NCBI GenBank assembly: GCA_002205965.3
Contig: NADL03000665.1
Location: 496,001 to 560,000, forward strand
Direction: 5' to 3'
Origin: Kappaphycus alvarezii
Lineage: Eukaryota; Rhodophyta; Florideophyceae; Gigartinales; Solieriaceae
Length of the DNA: 64,000 bases
The notes under the pieces were generated by a model. That model did not search any database, was not told where the DNA came from, and saw only the letters and a list, made by a program, of their open reading frames with translations. Shown one piece after another: positions 9,839 to 21,108 of this stretch. How positions within the stretch are numbered: position 1 is the stretch's first letter; each line of letters opens with the position of its first letter. A program made the translations under genes and the position numbers.

Positions 9839-10889
9839 ATGGAACAGGACAAGGTCAGCAAGTTCCACGGGAAGCCGGGTGAAGACTTTCACCTTTGGTG
9901 TGCTAGGATTGAGGCTGTGTTGGAGGGGAAGTCAGTGCTTAGGGCAATACGCTCTGATGTGTTGGAAGGTGAAGCAATAAATGCGCAGGACAGGAAGGAT
10001 GTTGCAACTGCTCGCGCAGTCATTATCCAGGGATTAGGTGATCGGCCGCTACGTTTATGTTTGAGTGCAAAGGAGAATCCGTTTGTCATGTGGCGTCGAC
10101 TGCAGGATCGCTACGCTGTTTCGAATACAGCAACTAGGGTGCAACTGCAGACTGGCTAGAATGAGTTATGCAAAGGAATCCATGCAGGACTACATCGACT
10201 CGTTTGAGCAGGCGTTTAATCGCCTGGAGGCCATGGGAAGCAAGATACCTGATGATTTGCAGGTTGCTATGTTGCTTGCTTCGTTCGGTGACAAGAAGGA
10301 TTCCCCTTTCGGACCGGTCATCGCCTCATTGCAAACCAGAGCTGGGATGCTGAATTGGGAAACGGTCACCTCGGTCCTGATTCAGGAGTATGAAGATCAG
10401 CTGATGCGGCAAGTGGGAGAGAAGATGGAGAAGAGTGCCCACTCCGGCCATGATTACGGCCAGGCTTTGGTCGCGGAGTACAGAGGTCGCAGAGGTAAAA
10501 GGTTCGCAAGAAGTCCTGCAGCCCGTTTTGAGAAACGCAGATGTTTCTACTGTAACAAAGTGGGGCACCTCAAGAGAGACTGTCTTCAAAGAAAGGAGGC
10601 AAGGAACGTATCTCTACATGAAAGGGGTGACGGAGCAAGAAACAACGGAAGTGGATTCATGAATCGGGCCACGTTACTCACTGCAGTGAACAGGACATTT
10701 CCACAAGGAAATGGCCAGGAGGAAGTGTTTTTGTTAGATTCAGGCGCTTCCGATCACATGATTTCTGAATTGAATTGGCTTTGGAATGCCAGAAAGATAC
10801 CCCCCGCGAAGCATTGTGCTTGGGGATGGTCGCTTGCTGAGTGCGACACACCAGGGAGATATGCGTGTCATTACACGCATAGGAAGTAA
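9839..10889 (+). pseudogene. Copia-2 gag with zinc knuckle and protease start
   Basis: Begins MEQDKVSKFHGKPGEDFHLW, a typical Copia Gag opening, in one frame to about 10155. It continues in another frame with YIDSFEQAFNRLEAMGSKIP, a UBN2-like Gag domain. A canonical CCHC zinc knuckle C-F-Y-C-N-K-V-G-H-L-K-R-D-C is at about 10543-10584. The aspartic protease motif FLLDSGASDHM follows at about 10729-10761, with D-S-G intact. A second frameshift near 10780 moves the frame to the integrase precursor. Would form capsid and process the polyprotein if intact. Confidence 0.88.
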
Positions 10890-12495
10890 TGGAGAATACA
10901 AGAGAACCTTGACGCTGACAGATATACTATTAGTACCGGACTTAAAAAGCAATCTAATCTCATGCTCGGCTTTGTGCAATGACAACTTTAGGGTTAATAT
11001 CGGTCCCAACCGTTGCGTCGCCTTACAGAATTATTTCATACAACTTCAAGGGAACAATGTAAATGGGGTATATCATGTGCTCGCTACCCCTGTCTTGATC
11101 AATAGAGATGCGTCTCGTGCGAAAACGGCGCTTGGGCACACTGGAAAGAAAGGAGTAGATGATGTGTCACTGTGGCATGGTAGACTTGGTCATGCGAACT
11201 AAGATTCAATCAGGCGACTCATGAACAAGGGAATGGTGGAGGGTATGACCTCCAGTTCTAGGCAGGATTTTCGTGAAGTCTGTCCCAGTTGCATGCGTGG
11301 GAAACAAACAAAACAGACATTACGCACAAATACACATCGATCAACGGATAGAGGAGCTGTCATCCACTCTGACGTCTGCGGACCGATGTCGGTCGCATCG
11401 TTCTCAGGTGCACGTTATTTTGTGATATTCATTGATGAGTTTTCTGGCTATATCGTCGTTGTCCCAATAGCCAGCAAAAGTGAAGTGCTGGATCAATTCA
11501 AGTTTTTCAGAGCTTGGATCGAACGTAAGTTCGAATGTACAGTGAAGCGCCTCTGTAGTGATAGAGGTGGAGAATACATTGCAATGAGGCAGTACCTTCG
11601 CGAGAAAGGCATCGAGCACTGTGTTTCGCCTAGTTACTCTCCGAATATGAATGGATTGGCGGAGAGAAATAACCGCACAGTAGTGGAGTGCGCTCGCTCA
11701 ATGTTGGCACACTCGGGCCTTCCGCTCAAATTTTGGGCGGAGGCCGTTGTGCATGCTTCACACATAAGGAATCTTTTCCCTTGCCCTCGTGACAATACGA
11801 AGACCTCCTATGAAGCTATTTCGGGTGTCAAACCGCGGGTTGACTATCTTCGTGCATTTGGGTGTTTAGGTTGGTACCATGTTCCGAAAGAGACTCGAAA
11901 GAAGCTTGACTCGAAGTCGGAACTTGGTGTCGTTGTTGCGTGTTTCGAGAACAGCCAGTATAAACTTTGGATTCCCTCACAGAAGAGAGCAGTCGTAACC
12001 AGAGATGTAACCATTGTTGAGGATGAATTTCCAGGACGGAAAATGAATGAGATGAATTTGCTTTCGAGTACCTTTGACAACAGCGATTGGGGATGGGAAC
12101 GGAACACGCCAGAAGAGAAACTTGCTCATGGAGATGACAATGTCGTTCAACGTGACGGTACCTTGAATCAGTCTGATGAGATGGGGGGTGATGCTCATGA
12201 GGAAGGTAACAATGATTCCGCTGAGGTACGGGGAACATCTGAGATGGAACAGGATCCCTCTGTCACACCGGAACTAATTGAGGAGATGCTCACGTGCCAC
12301 CCTGCAACAAGCCCAAGTAGCTCCCAAAGGCGGTATCCACAGCGTGTTCGACGTCCGACTGAATCTTACTCAACGGAATCACTGGATATGGCGAAGGCCA
12401 TGGCTGTATCGAGCTTTGAGAATGACCCTTTAACCTGCGAGGAGGCACTTGCTGCACATGATTCCGACCAGTGGGAGAGAGCAATTGATTCGTAA
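10786..12495 (+). pseudogene. Copia-2 integrase region
   Basis: From the protease tail (ILLVPDLKSNLISCSALC) through the GAG-pre-integrase segment (LWHGRLGHAN), broken by a stop at 11200-11202, then the zinc Cys pair CPSCMRGK and the catalytic core: IHSDVCGPM (first Asp, about 11361-11387), LCSDRGGEY (second Asp, about 11551-11577) and NGLAERNNRT (Glu, about 11650-11679), giving an intact D,D-35-E pattern. The tail is acidic, with YPQRVRRPTESY near 12340. The frame ends at a stop just before the RT start. Confidence 0.88.
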
Positions 12496-12549
12496 TTTGC
12501 ATCCTTAAAACGTCATAAAACATGGAATGTCGTTAGTAAGCCAGAGGGG

Positions 12550-13944
12550 GTGACAGAAATACCAACTAAATTGCTATTTACTCGTAAGAGGAACACGGAT
12601 GGTAAGGTTGTACGGCACAAGGTGCGGCTTGTGGCAAAAGGTTACGCTCAGGGCAACGTTCCACATACATTTGCCCCAACGGTTGACTGCACAACTGTCA
12701 GGATATGCCTCACAGTTGCAGTAAAACGGGGGTACTGTATTGATCAATTGGATGTAAAGACGGCATTTCTACACGGAGATGTAGACGAGGAGATTTACAT
12801 TAAGGAACCTGATGGGTATAAGTTGTGCGAAGAAGGACAAGCCTTGCGACTCCAAAAAGGGCTCTATGGCCTAAAGCAATCCCCTCGATTGTGGAATGAG
12901 AAGTGGAACGAAGTGATGAAGTCTTTAGGGTTCGAGTGCATGCGGTCAGATGAATGTCTCTACTGTCGGGTTAATTTATGGCTGTCGGTTTATGTTGATG
13001 AAATCATGCTGATTGGGGAACGGAAGGAATCGCTTGAGAGTGTAAAGCGGGAACTTGGATCCCACTTCGATGTGAAAGGTCTCGGTGCTTTAAACACGTT
13101 TTTGGGTGTACAGTTTATTCGACGAGGCCCATTTGCATGGCTCTCCCAGACGCACTACATCGTTGAAGTCCTCAATAGGTCTGTCATGGGTAATTGTCTG
13201 CCTGTTTCAACGCCTATGGTTGAGAGCTCAGCCAGGGATGTGGTGAATGCAGGCGGAGATGTATTCGATCGCACTACGTATCAAGAACTGTTGGGTTGTT
13301 TGCTGTTCGTTGGTACACGGACTCGACCCGATATTTCCGTTGCAGTAGGAATACTAAGTCGGTATGCCGCAGCTCCCCGTCATCATCACTGGACCTGTCT
13401 CAAGCGCATTCTGCGCTATCTACAGGGCACGAGGACTTTCCGGCTTTGCTTGCATTCAGAAGGGAATGGCGAGCTCGTTGGCTTCTGTGACTCGGATTGC
13501 GCAGGAGATCGGTCGGACAGAAAATCGACTACAGGCGTGCTTTTGCAGCTGGGCGGAGTATCAGTGTCATGGAGGACTGCAAAGCAGGGTGCTGTTGCAT
13601 TGTCAACAACGGAAGCGGAGTTCTGTGCGCTAAGCGAGGGTGCTAAGCTGGTAGTATGGATAAGACATCTGTTGTCTGAGCTGGGCTGTGAACAGACCGG
13701 CAGTACCCCAATCATGGAAGATAACCAAGGAGCTTTGACATGGTCCACTGAAGGCGTCAGACATGCAAAGCACGTCTCAATTCGTCGGAATTTCGTCAAG
13801 GAGAAGATCGACGATGGGGTTATCGAGATGGTATACTGTAGCACAAATAAGATGACAGCGGATATTCTAACGAAGTCCCTCTCCCAGATCGTTTTCCAGC
13901 AACACCGGAACAGGCTCGACGTGAAAAATGCGGTCTCAGAATAA
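12550..13944 (+). pseudogene. Copia-2 reverse transcriptase and RNase H
   Basis: 464 open codons in one frame. RT motifs: RHKVRLVAKGYAQ, IDQLDVKTAFLHGDVDEEIY (first catalytic Asp), LYGLKQSPRLWN, and the active-site box, which reads YVDEIML (about 12991-13011) where Copia elements have YVDD. RNase H follows: GFCDSDCAGDRSDRKSTTG, then ALSTTEAEF and EDNQGAL, with its acidic residues in place. The Asp-to-Glu change at the second Asp of the RT box probably abolishes polymerase activity. Confidence 0.9.
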
Positions 13945-13973
13945 TCTGAACTTCATGTCGCAAGAAAAGGCTT

Positions 13974-14437
13974 TGATACACGTCTCAGAATGACGTGCAG
14001 TTTTTCTGCGACACTTCATCAGCCATTTGAATTGGATGACGTGATATGAGCTGACGACACTCTACTCCCGAGATTCTAATAATATTGCGTAAGTTTTTGA
14101 CTGCTGTGTTGAATTCATATCATGTATGGGGACCGCAATTCCCTTTGCCGCATATGCGATGCTGAGAGTAACAGGCGGGCGGGTCCACTGGGTAGATACT
14201 TGTGGATTCGAAGATACTTTGTGATGCGTGATACTGTAGGGGTATTTCTTATGGCTGAAAAATGTCTCCTACCATTCGGTGGCAAACTCACCAAACTGAA
14301 CAGTAGTCTGCGTTTAGGTAGGTATATCGGACTACTTCATTGTGTACTTAAACTGAGTAAAGATGAGAGTGGAGTGAAAACATTATCATCTCATCAAATA
14401 ATCCAGAACTTCCTGCCCTGCCTTTACTTACCAAACA
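13974..14437 (+). repeat. 3' LTR of Copia-2
   Basis: 464 bp direct repeat of the 5' LTR. It is followed by Tc1-B transposase sequence in the same orientation as before the element. A perfect 5-bp target duplication is not evident (GCCTT before, AAGCTT after), possibly because of mutation or base-level error. Confidence 0.92.
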
Positions 14438-14867
14438 AAGCTTGTGATCTGGCATTTATAAGTGGACGTCAGCACTCAAAGAAGTACCTGAAGACTTTAG
14501 AAGAAAGCATTTTGCCGTGGACTGCAATAACGCACGGGGAAAATTGAATATATGAGCAAGACATTTGTTGCATCCCAATCTCTCGGTCTACTGAAAAGTG
14601 GTTTGCAGACAAAAATGTACAGTGTTTGGACTGGCCGTGCATTCACCAGTCCTGAATCCAATTGGGAACCTGTGGTGGTGGATCGCTGCGAGAGATATTT
14701 ACAGAAACGGGAAGCAATTTAGTTCAGTGCATGAGTTGAAGGAGTCTATTGTTGAGAGCTGGTGTAGGATTTCTGAGCAAACAATGCAAACCCTCATTAA
14801 ATCCATGGCTTGTCGTTGTACTGCTGCACTGAGGTCAAATGGGGCAAAGATTCCTAAGATCAATTAA
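14438..14867 (+). pseudogene. Tc1-B transposase, C-terminal piece
   Basis: Resumes after Copia-2 with CDLAFISGRQHSKKYLKTLE and ILPWTAITHGEN, matching the DLVFI-G-NS-KY---L block of Tc1 transposases. The last catalytic block appears in a shifted frame as SPVLNPIGNLW (about 14650-14680). The conserved Glu of NPIENLW is Gly here, so the catalytic acid is lost. Several frameshifts and stops follow. Confidence 0.82.
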
Positions 14868-14895
14868 ACCTTGTCTTAGGCCGACTGAATTGTTT

Positions 14896-15080
14896 TGAGT
14901 TTATATTTATGGACACAGGGATTTCGGTTTTTTATACATCACTTCTAAACTGTTTTTAGGCAAATTTAATTGGTACAGTTGCAATTAGTATGTCCGTAGC
15001 TTTCAGGTGATTGGTTGTTTGTGTTTCGGTCGTTTCTAGTTTCTGCGAAACATCTGAGTTTATAATTAAGACGCGCACCA
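14896..15080 (-). repeat. Right terminal inverted repeat of Tc1-B
   Basis: Inverted counterpart of 4315-4500. It marks the right border of the nested complex and is followed by TA. Confidence 0.88.
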
Positions 15081-16318
15081 TACACAGTACAGTCGTCCAC
15101 AACACCCAAGATAAAGCGCCAAAGGTCACTAAACCATACCCCATACCCTCCACCCCCGCCGAAAGCGAGGGCGACAACACGACCGCCCCTCCCTCAAAAC
15201 CCAAACCACCGCCCACCACACAAGCCCTTCCACAGCCCTTCCAACACCAAAAGAAGGCAATCCACGCCAACAACTCCCTCCCACACGCGCCACTCTCAAC
15301 CAGAACGACTCTTGCGCGGTCCACACTCAAGCAACCGGCACCTTGAAATCGCCCAGCACGGTACTATTGCGACCGGGGGTGTGTCTTGATGGCTACGCCA
15401 CCCAGGTTGTGACCCTGCAGACAAAGTGGAGCGCCTGAAACTCTGCGCTTGTCGAGCGCCATGTCGGATGCCGCATGACATCATTCTGATTTTATTCGTC
15501 ATTCGAAGTAGTTGAACACGTGTGGTCAGTAGTGTACTGTAGTGTACTGTACAGTACAGTACAATACAGTGCAGCGGCAGGCGGATACACAAGATTCAGA
15601 GTACAGTATCATGCGGTACTGCCCGATTTGAAGAAAAAATAATAAATGCGCGGCTCTCGTGTGCGAGTGCGAGTGCGAGTGCCGATTGGCGGTTGGCGGG
15701 TTGTGGACGTGGTGGTGGTAAGTTACGCTGCACGGGTTGGGCAGGGTGTTGCGCCGCTTCGGTATTTCCGACGGGGGGGGGGGGGTGTAGAGTTGCAGGC
15801 GGGTGTGGCGAGTTGTCGCTTTTTATTTTGTAGTGAGAAGAAATGAATGAAGAGGCCGAATGGTAGTTTGATGCTGGTGAGGATTTTTTGGGTTTAAAAT
15901 ATTATGTTGACGTGATGGGCAGCATCATGCAAAACACAAGGCACAACCACTTTGATTAAAAAAAATAAGCGCTGAAAAGCAAGCAAGACAATACTCGTGC
16001 CTGCATGGACTCCCCGTGCGAGGAGCATAACACTACCCTTTTCTATTGTACCACTGTGACACCTTTTCATTTTCGCCCACTCACCGTCTGTTCCACCATT
16101 CCCCAACAACACGCCCCACAACTTGTCCCCAGTCCCACTCTCCACATCCCAACTGCCACGTCCACCACCCGTTGTTCAATCCCTCTTCGCTCCTCTCCCA
16201 CGCTTCTCCTCTCAACACCCTCCACCATATTCGACCGTCCTTGTCCTTCCCCCAACCCCAATTCTTCAAACTGGCGCCAACAACCGTCCTCCCCCCTCCC
16301 GCCCCTTCCTTCCCTACC
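15081..16318. other. Intergenic region left of the gene island
   Basis: No recognised gene. 15100-15346 has a proline-rich open frame on the + strand whose quality is doubtful. 15533-15573 is a dense run of overlapping GTACTGTA/CAGTACAG words. 15654-15684 is a short run of GTGCGA repeats, 15775-15785 is poly-G, and 16060-16318 is very pyrimidine-rich and directly precedes the next start codon, as expected for a 5' leader in this genome. Confidence 0.5.
15533..15573. repeat. Cluster of palindromic GTACTGTACAGTAC words
   Basis: Several overlapping copies of TACTGTA / ACAGTAC / GTACTG in about 40 bp, forming a self-complementary string. The same words recur in intergenic positions throughout the window and are rare inside genes. 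Confidence 0.7.
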
Positions 16319-17547
16319 ATGCCTTCCACTCCCACTTGTTCTGACGATGAAGACTCTATTTACGATGGTTCACCGTGTGCCCCACCCTCTCGTCTCCCGC
16401 TGCACGACAAGATTCTCGATTTGCACGACGACTCTGTACACCAGTTAGACATGTACCTTGACGGGGAGGATAGAGACTATGAAGCTGAAAATGCAAATGC
16501 TGCTTCCACTTCGACCGTCGAGACAAATGCCTCACTCTCTTCGCCTGACCAAAGTGATGAGCCTGAGGATGATGAAGACGCGACTGCCTTGGGCGAGAGC
16601 GCTTGCGAATCGCCCACGGCAACTGGTGCAGTGCATGTGTTGGATTCACCACGCGTAAACCAGGGCGTGGAGATTCTGGAAGATGAGGCAACCGGGGAGG
16701 CACACGAGACCTTGACGAGGATGATATTGGGGTCGTAGAGGTGGTAGGCATGGATGATGAGGAGGATTGGTTTGACTCGGATGAGAACAAGGTGGATGTG
16801 GAGAGTTTGGAATCGAGTTCGTCGGAGGAAGTCAAGACGACCATACAAGAGTCGCAGAGTGAGAAAAAGGCAAGCAAAGGTGGAGGGAAGAGTTTATTGA
16901 CGAGGGCGTCGCATACATTTTACAAGGCGTTTGGAATGGGGGGGAAGAAAACGGAACACAAGGAACGGAAAGGAGGAGGCAAGGGAGAGAAAGGGGAGGA
17001 AGTGGATGGACGGTACAGACGGTTGGAGGATTTACTGCATGGACAGATTGGGACATTAAACGGGGCGAGAACAGGGTTTGTGGACTTGAGATTGTTGAGA
17101 CCAATGACGGAGAGGACGATGGAGGCAATTGGACGGGATGGAAAGGAATTACTGGGGGATTTTGGGAGACTGGAAAAGAAGATTCGGGAAGTGGAGGAAA
17201 TGGAGAAAGGGGACGATGGGACAAGTGGGGAGTTGCAAATGAAGGAACGGATGTTAATTGAGGCCAAGGTGAGACTGGCAGAGGTGGCAGCTGACGTGGA
17301 TCGGCTGAGGCACGAATTGAGGAAGACGCAAAAGGAGCTGGAAACGATGGAGAGGGAGGAGGCAAAGCGGTGGGAGATTGAAAAAGGAAGACGGGAAAAG
17401 GTGAAGAGGGAGGCACAGGTGGCAAGGGAGGGAAGAGAGGTGGCCGAGCAGAGGTTGGAGAGGGAAAAGGAGCGACTGGAGCGGGAAAAGTGCCAACTGG
17501 AAAGGGTGGAGAAAGGATATCGCGATATTGAGGGGGATTGGGCGTGA
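16319..17547 (+). CDS. Acidic/coiled-coil protein, function unknown
   Basis: I do not recognise this gene. Start chosen at ATG 16319 (MPSTPTCSDDEDSIYDG), after a pyrimidine-rich leader. Residues 1-150 are acidic and Ser/Thr-rich. A short basic segment with TRASHTFYKAFGMGGKK follows near residue 195. The last 170 residues are a long charged helix rich in Glu, Arg and Lys with heptad-like spacing (KELETMEREEAKRWEIEKGR and similar), a predicted coiled coil. The frame changes near 16707-16712: the acidic run continues smoothly from EILEDEATGEAHE into DLDEDDIGVVEVVGMDDEED in the next frame, as if one G were missing. I therefore treat it as one gene of about 410 residues. It could be a cytoskeletal or membrane-tethering protein, but nothing proves it. 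Confidence 0.65.
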
Positions 17548-18296
17548 CAAGTGTAAGAGCGCCGGAGCGACCAAACTAACTTTTGTTGTTGGCTTTTTTC
17601 TTGGAGACAAACAAGATGTGACGATAATCTAACTTGGATGGCGGAGACTGCATGCGATGGGGACTGGTAGAGACGCGGGTTGAAGTTTTCGATGATACCT
17701 CGATACCGGCAGCGGACGGACGTGGTGAAGGCGCTTGTCTGCGGCATAAAGTGGGAGTGCTAGCGAGACGGCGGTTGTAGAGAGAGGCAGTTTGGATCAG
17801 AAGCCAGGTTTCAGGACGCTGTCATCCCCAGAGTTCTTTTTCTTTGGAGCATAATGACACGTGTAATGTATGAACAGCTGTACACGTAGTTGCGTGGCAT
17901 TGGTGTGCTTTCTCGACGAAAAGGAAAGAAAAAAATTGTGCCAGCCTGAAATAGCGTGTTTGTAGTCTACTGTAATGAGCATGGGTCTGTAAGTAGACGC
18001 GGAATGCGGGCAGGCATGAAATGTCCACCGCCCGCGGTGGCTGAGAGACAGATATTCCATTGCGTTTTGTATCGCTGGCATTGATACGGAGATCCTGAGA
18101 TGGCAATGGATTCCCTGTGCAGTAGAGCAATGCTGCACTTTTTCTCATCGACGCCCTCACCTTATCATTTCCCACCGTACCGTTCCCGCCGCCAGCCTCA
18201 TTTGTTCCGACTAGTCCGCATCCCGTCCAGCCTCCCGCTCCAACCAGGTCCCTTCGCCGTCCTCACTTCCAATCCATCTTCTTCCCTTCCGCCAAC
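17548..18296. other. Intergenic region between the coiled-coil gene and mfd
   Basis: No gene recognised. Open frames on the - strand here are shadows of Arg/Ser-rich composition. 18150-18296 is pyrimidine-rich and is taken as the leader of the downstream gene. Confidence 0.5.
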
Positions 18297-21108
18297 ATGT
18301 CTCTACCCTTTCTCCACCATCCCTCCTTTATCCCCACCACCACCTTTCTGCCTCATCCCTCCCATCCCTCCTAACTCCCCTCCGTCCTCCATTGCCTTCC
18401 TCTACACTTCGCGCCTCCGCCATCCCTCCTTCCTCCGATCACGACTTTTTCATTCCCCGTGACGACCTCACCCTCCTCAATTCCACTCCCCCTCAGAAAC
18501 CGCTTTCTATCGCCGAGCGCCGTGCACAACACAAACGCCGTGAACTTACCGTCGTGCCAAAGTTGACCGATGAGGAAGAGGAGCGACGAAGGGTTCAGCT
18601 TGTGGAGGAACAGTTGACCGCCGCCGATTTGTTGGGTATCGTCGATGCTCCCAGTGGTCCTAACATGGGGAGGCCAGGACCGGTCGATTCCTTGAGAGGG
18701 AAAGTCGTCAATGTAACGGATCATCTCAATGGAGTTACTGTCAATACGGACAAGTTTTTCAGTATTGGTAACGGAGACCGAATGAATGTGGGACAGAAGA
18801 GCAGGCATGCACGATTGGGGAAAGAGGAGCGTCCGCTGGGAGAAGAGGCCTTCGCGGGGAAGGGTGTACCCTCGAGTAGCAAATGGAGATGGAGACCCAA
18901 TACAGGGAATCATGCGTTAAGGCCGGGTCATTTGGTCCTGCATCAGCGCCATGGTGTTGGACGCTTTCGTGGCATCGAGCGCACAGTAACCGCTGCGGAT
19001 CGTTCCATGAATCCACAGAATACGGAGCTTCCGGTCCAAGAGTTTTCTGTCTTGGAGTATCGAGATGGTGATGTTTACGTCCCGTTGTCCCATTTCGAGG
19101 TTATTCGCAGGTTGACAAAGGAAGAAATGAAGCAGGTCAGTAAGTTAGACGTCATGAGTGGGTCCATGGCGTACGCGGGCAAAACTCAGGGGTCAAGGCA
19201 AGGCGGGCAAAGTACATGGCGAGGATAAAGACGAGACAGAAGATTCGTAAGCAGTTGGTGAACTTACATGGTTTGTACGCAGAGAGAACGTTGCAGCAAC
19301 GACAACCGTTCCCCGTAGACGCTGATGCCGAGAAAAGATTTGAAGACAGCTGTAGTTTTGAGTTGACAGGCGACCAAGAGGCCGCAGTCAGCCAGATTCA
19401 TCGCGATATGAGTGATAATTGGACACCTATGGATAGGTTATTGTGCGGAGATGTGGGTTTTGGAAAAACAGAGGTGGCGATTCGAGTGTTTTCGCGCTAT
19501 TTGCGCAGGGAGACAAGTCGCAATTTTGGCACCGACAACTATTCTGGCGCAGCAGCATTTGAGACCTTCAAAAACAGGTTTGACACGGCGTGGCCAGAGA
19601 TAAGAATTCGTTGCCTCACCAGATTTGTGCGGAGAAAGACAGTCGTTGAGACGAAGGAGCTGGTGCGCAATGGCGACGTGGATATTGTCATTGGGACCCA
19701 CATTCTTTTGAGTGATGCTTTCGAGTTTAAGAATATTGGCTTGTTGATTGTCGATGAGGAGCACAGGTTTGGTGTAAACCAGAAGGAAAAGATTCGTGAT
19801 CGATACAGGGGTATTGACTCATTATTTCTCTCTGCCACCCCGATTCCGAGAACATTGCACCTTGCCTTGAGTGGCCTCAGGGATGCATCTGTACTGCGGA
19901 CTCCGCCGTTCGGGCGCAAGCCTGTCATCACAAGGCTGTACCCGACTGGCGCGGGAGTAGTTCGACGTGCCATCCAGCAGGAAATTGATCGAGAAGGACA
20001 AGTTTTTTTTGTTGTGCCCAGAATTGATGGTATTGAAGAGTGCGCTACCTGGATACGGGATTTGTTTCCTAATTTGCGTGTTCTTGTTGCGCATGGGCAG
20101 TTCTCCGACCTCGAGCAACGCATATGGGCCTTTGCTCAGCACCAGTACGATGTTCTTGTCTGCACCACTATTATAGAAAATGGAATCAACATGCCTCACG
20201 TAAACACGGTGATCGTTCAGGATGCAGGTCGCTTTGGACTGGCGCAGCTTCATCAGTTACGTGGTCGCGTAGGCCGAAGTGATATCCAGGCGTACGCGTG
20301 GATTTTGTATTCAAGTCATCGATTCAGCATCAAAGAGAATGCCATGAACAGGCTCAAGGCCCTGGAAAAGAACAGCGAGTTGGGAGCAGGATTTTCGATT
20401 GCACAGCGAGATATGGAGATGCGTGGGGTCGGAACGGTTCTTGGAGTGGAACAGCACGGAAATTCGACAATTGATGCCGACGAATACGCAAAGATGCTAG
20501 CCGAGGAACTTGAGTCTGCTAGGACCAACAAGCCGATTCCAATTTGTCTTCCAGAGCCGGCAGCATCCACTGAGGTCCTTCTCCCAGTGGCATCAATGAT
20601 CCCCGACAGTTACATGTCTGACTTTGATGAAAAAATGACCTTGTACAGCGCCCTTTCTGGTGCTGAGACTCATTCTCACATCTTGGAAATCGTTCAAGAA
20701 GTGGAGCGACAGTTTGGCCCTCTTCCATCACAGACGCGACGTCATGTCAGCATCCTCGAGCTCAAACTTTGCAGCAAGCTCCTCGGAATTACACGGATTT
20801 TTACAGAGAGGCAACACGTGATAATAGACTGGCCGATCAGTGAGGCAGGGTTTCAGAGACTTGCTGCATTTCTGCCCAACGAACAGGCCAGGAGTCGGTG
20901 TCAGCATGTCGTCGCTGAGGAAAGGATATTTGTTCGTGGCCTGGGCATTTGCAGTGGTGATGTGCAACTCGCAACCCTGCGGTCGTACATGGGCTGCCTC
21001 CACAAGGCCGCAGCAGGGTTCATTGGAAATAGACCGAAGAAAAAGACCGCCGACGCAGGCAGTCAGCTTGCAGACAAGTTAAATCGATTAGACCTCGAGC
21101 AAGCCTAA
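18297..21108 (+). CDS. mfd: Plastid transcription-repair coupling factor (Mfd-type helicase)
   Basis: Releases stalled bacterial-type RNA polymerase and recruits excision repair; here presumably acting on plastid RNA polymerase. Start proposed at ATG 18297 (MSLPFLHHPSFIPTTTF), giving a Ser/Thr/Pro-rich transit peptide with an LRASA cleavage-like site. Domains: CarD-like RNA-polymerase-interacting domain (LRPGHLVLHQRHGVGRF ... YRDGDVYVPLSHFEVI, about 18916-19110), linker helix, helicase lobe 1 with Walker A LCGDVGFGKTE (19441-19473) and DEEH box IVDEEHRFG, SATPIPRTL, lobe 2 (TTIIENGINMP, QLRGRVGRSD), and the C-terminal TRCF domain (IPDSYMSDFDEKMTLY onward). The UvrB-like N-terminal module of bacterial Mfd is absent, as in plant plastid homologues. 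Frameshifts: about 18365, about 19190, and a compensating pair at 19489-19492 and 19558-19560, between which APTTILAQQH lies in the third frame. Confidence 0.93.

Larger units (their letters stand above)
9259..14437 (+). mobile_element. Copia-type LTR retrotransposon 2, full length, inactive
   Basis: A 5.18-kb element with LTRs at 9259-9721 and 13974-14437, both starting TGATACACG and ending CA. Internal order on the + strand is gag, zinc knuckle, protease, integrase, reverse transcriptase, RNase H, so it is Ty1/Copia. A purine-rich tract AAGAAAAGG lies just before the 3' LTR (13962-13970). All domains are present, but the frame is broken by frameshifts near 10155 and 10780 and by stops near 11200 and 12493. 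Right of the 5' LTR a GTTATGGGCCCAGAGC segment may hold the primer-binding site, but I cannot match it to a tRNA. Confidence 0.92.
4315..15080 (+). mobile_element. Second Tc1-like transposon (Tc1-B), split by two LTR retrotransposons
   Basis: Left end 4315-4500 and right end 14896-15080 are inverted copies of each other (about 185 bp), flanked by TA at 4313-4314 and 15081-15082. Removing the two retrotransposons (about 4868-8906 and 9259-14437) leaves about 1.56 kb, almost the length of Tc1-A. The three surviving pieces encode, in order on the + strand, the N-terminal, central and C-terminal parts of a Tc1-like transposase, which confirms that one element was interrupted twice. It is not a close copy of Tc1-A, because the TIRs and protein differ. 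Confidence 0.88.

Noticed and set aside
15011..15346. Proline-rich + strand open frame and its - strand shadows
   Set aside because: Begins inside the Tc1-B terminal repeat and shows only compositional bias; no motif on either strand.
15646..15846. 66-codon open frame with an RVRVRV stretch
   Set aside because: Derived from a GTGCGA simple repeat and a poly-G run; not gene-like.
16920..17747. 275-codon open frame antisense to the coiled-coil gene
   Set aside because: Ser/Phe/Leu-rich shadow of a Glu/Lys/Arg-rich coding strand.
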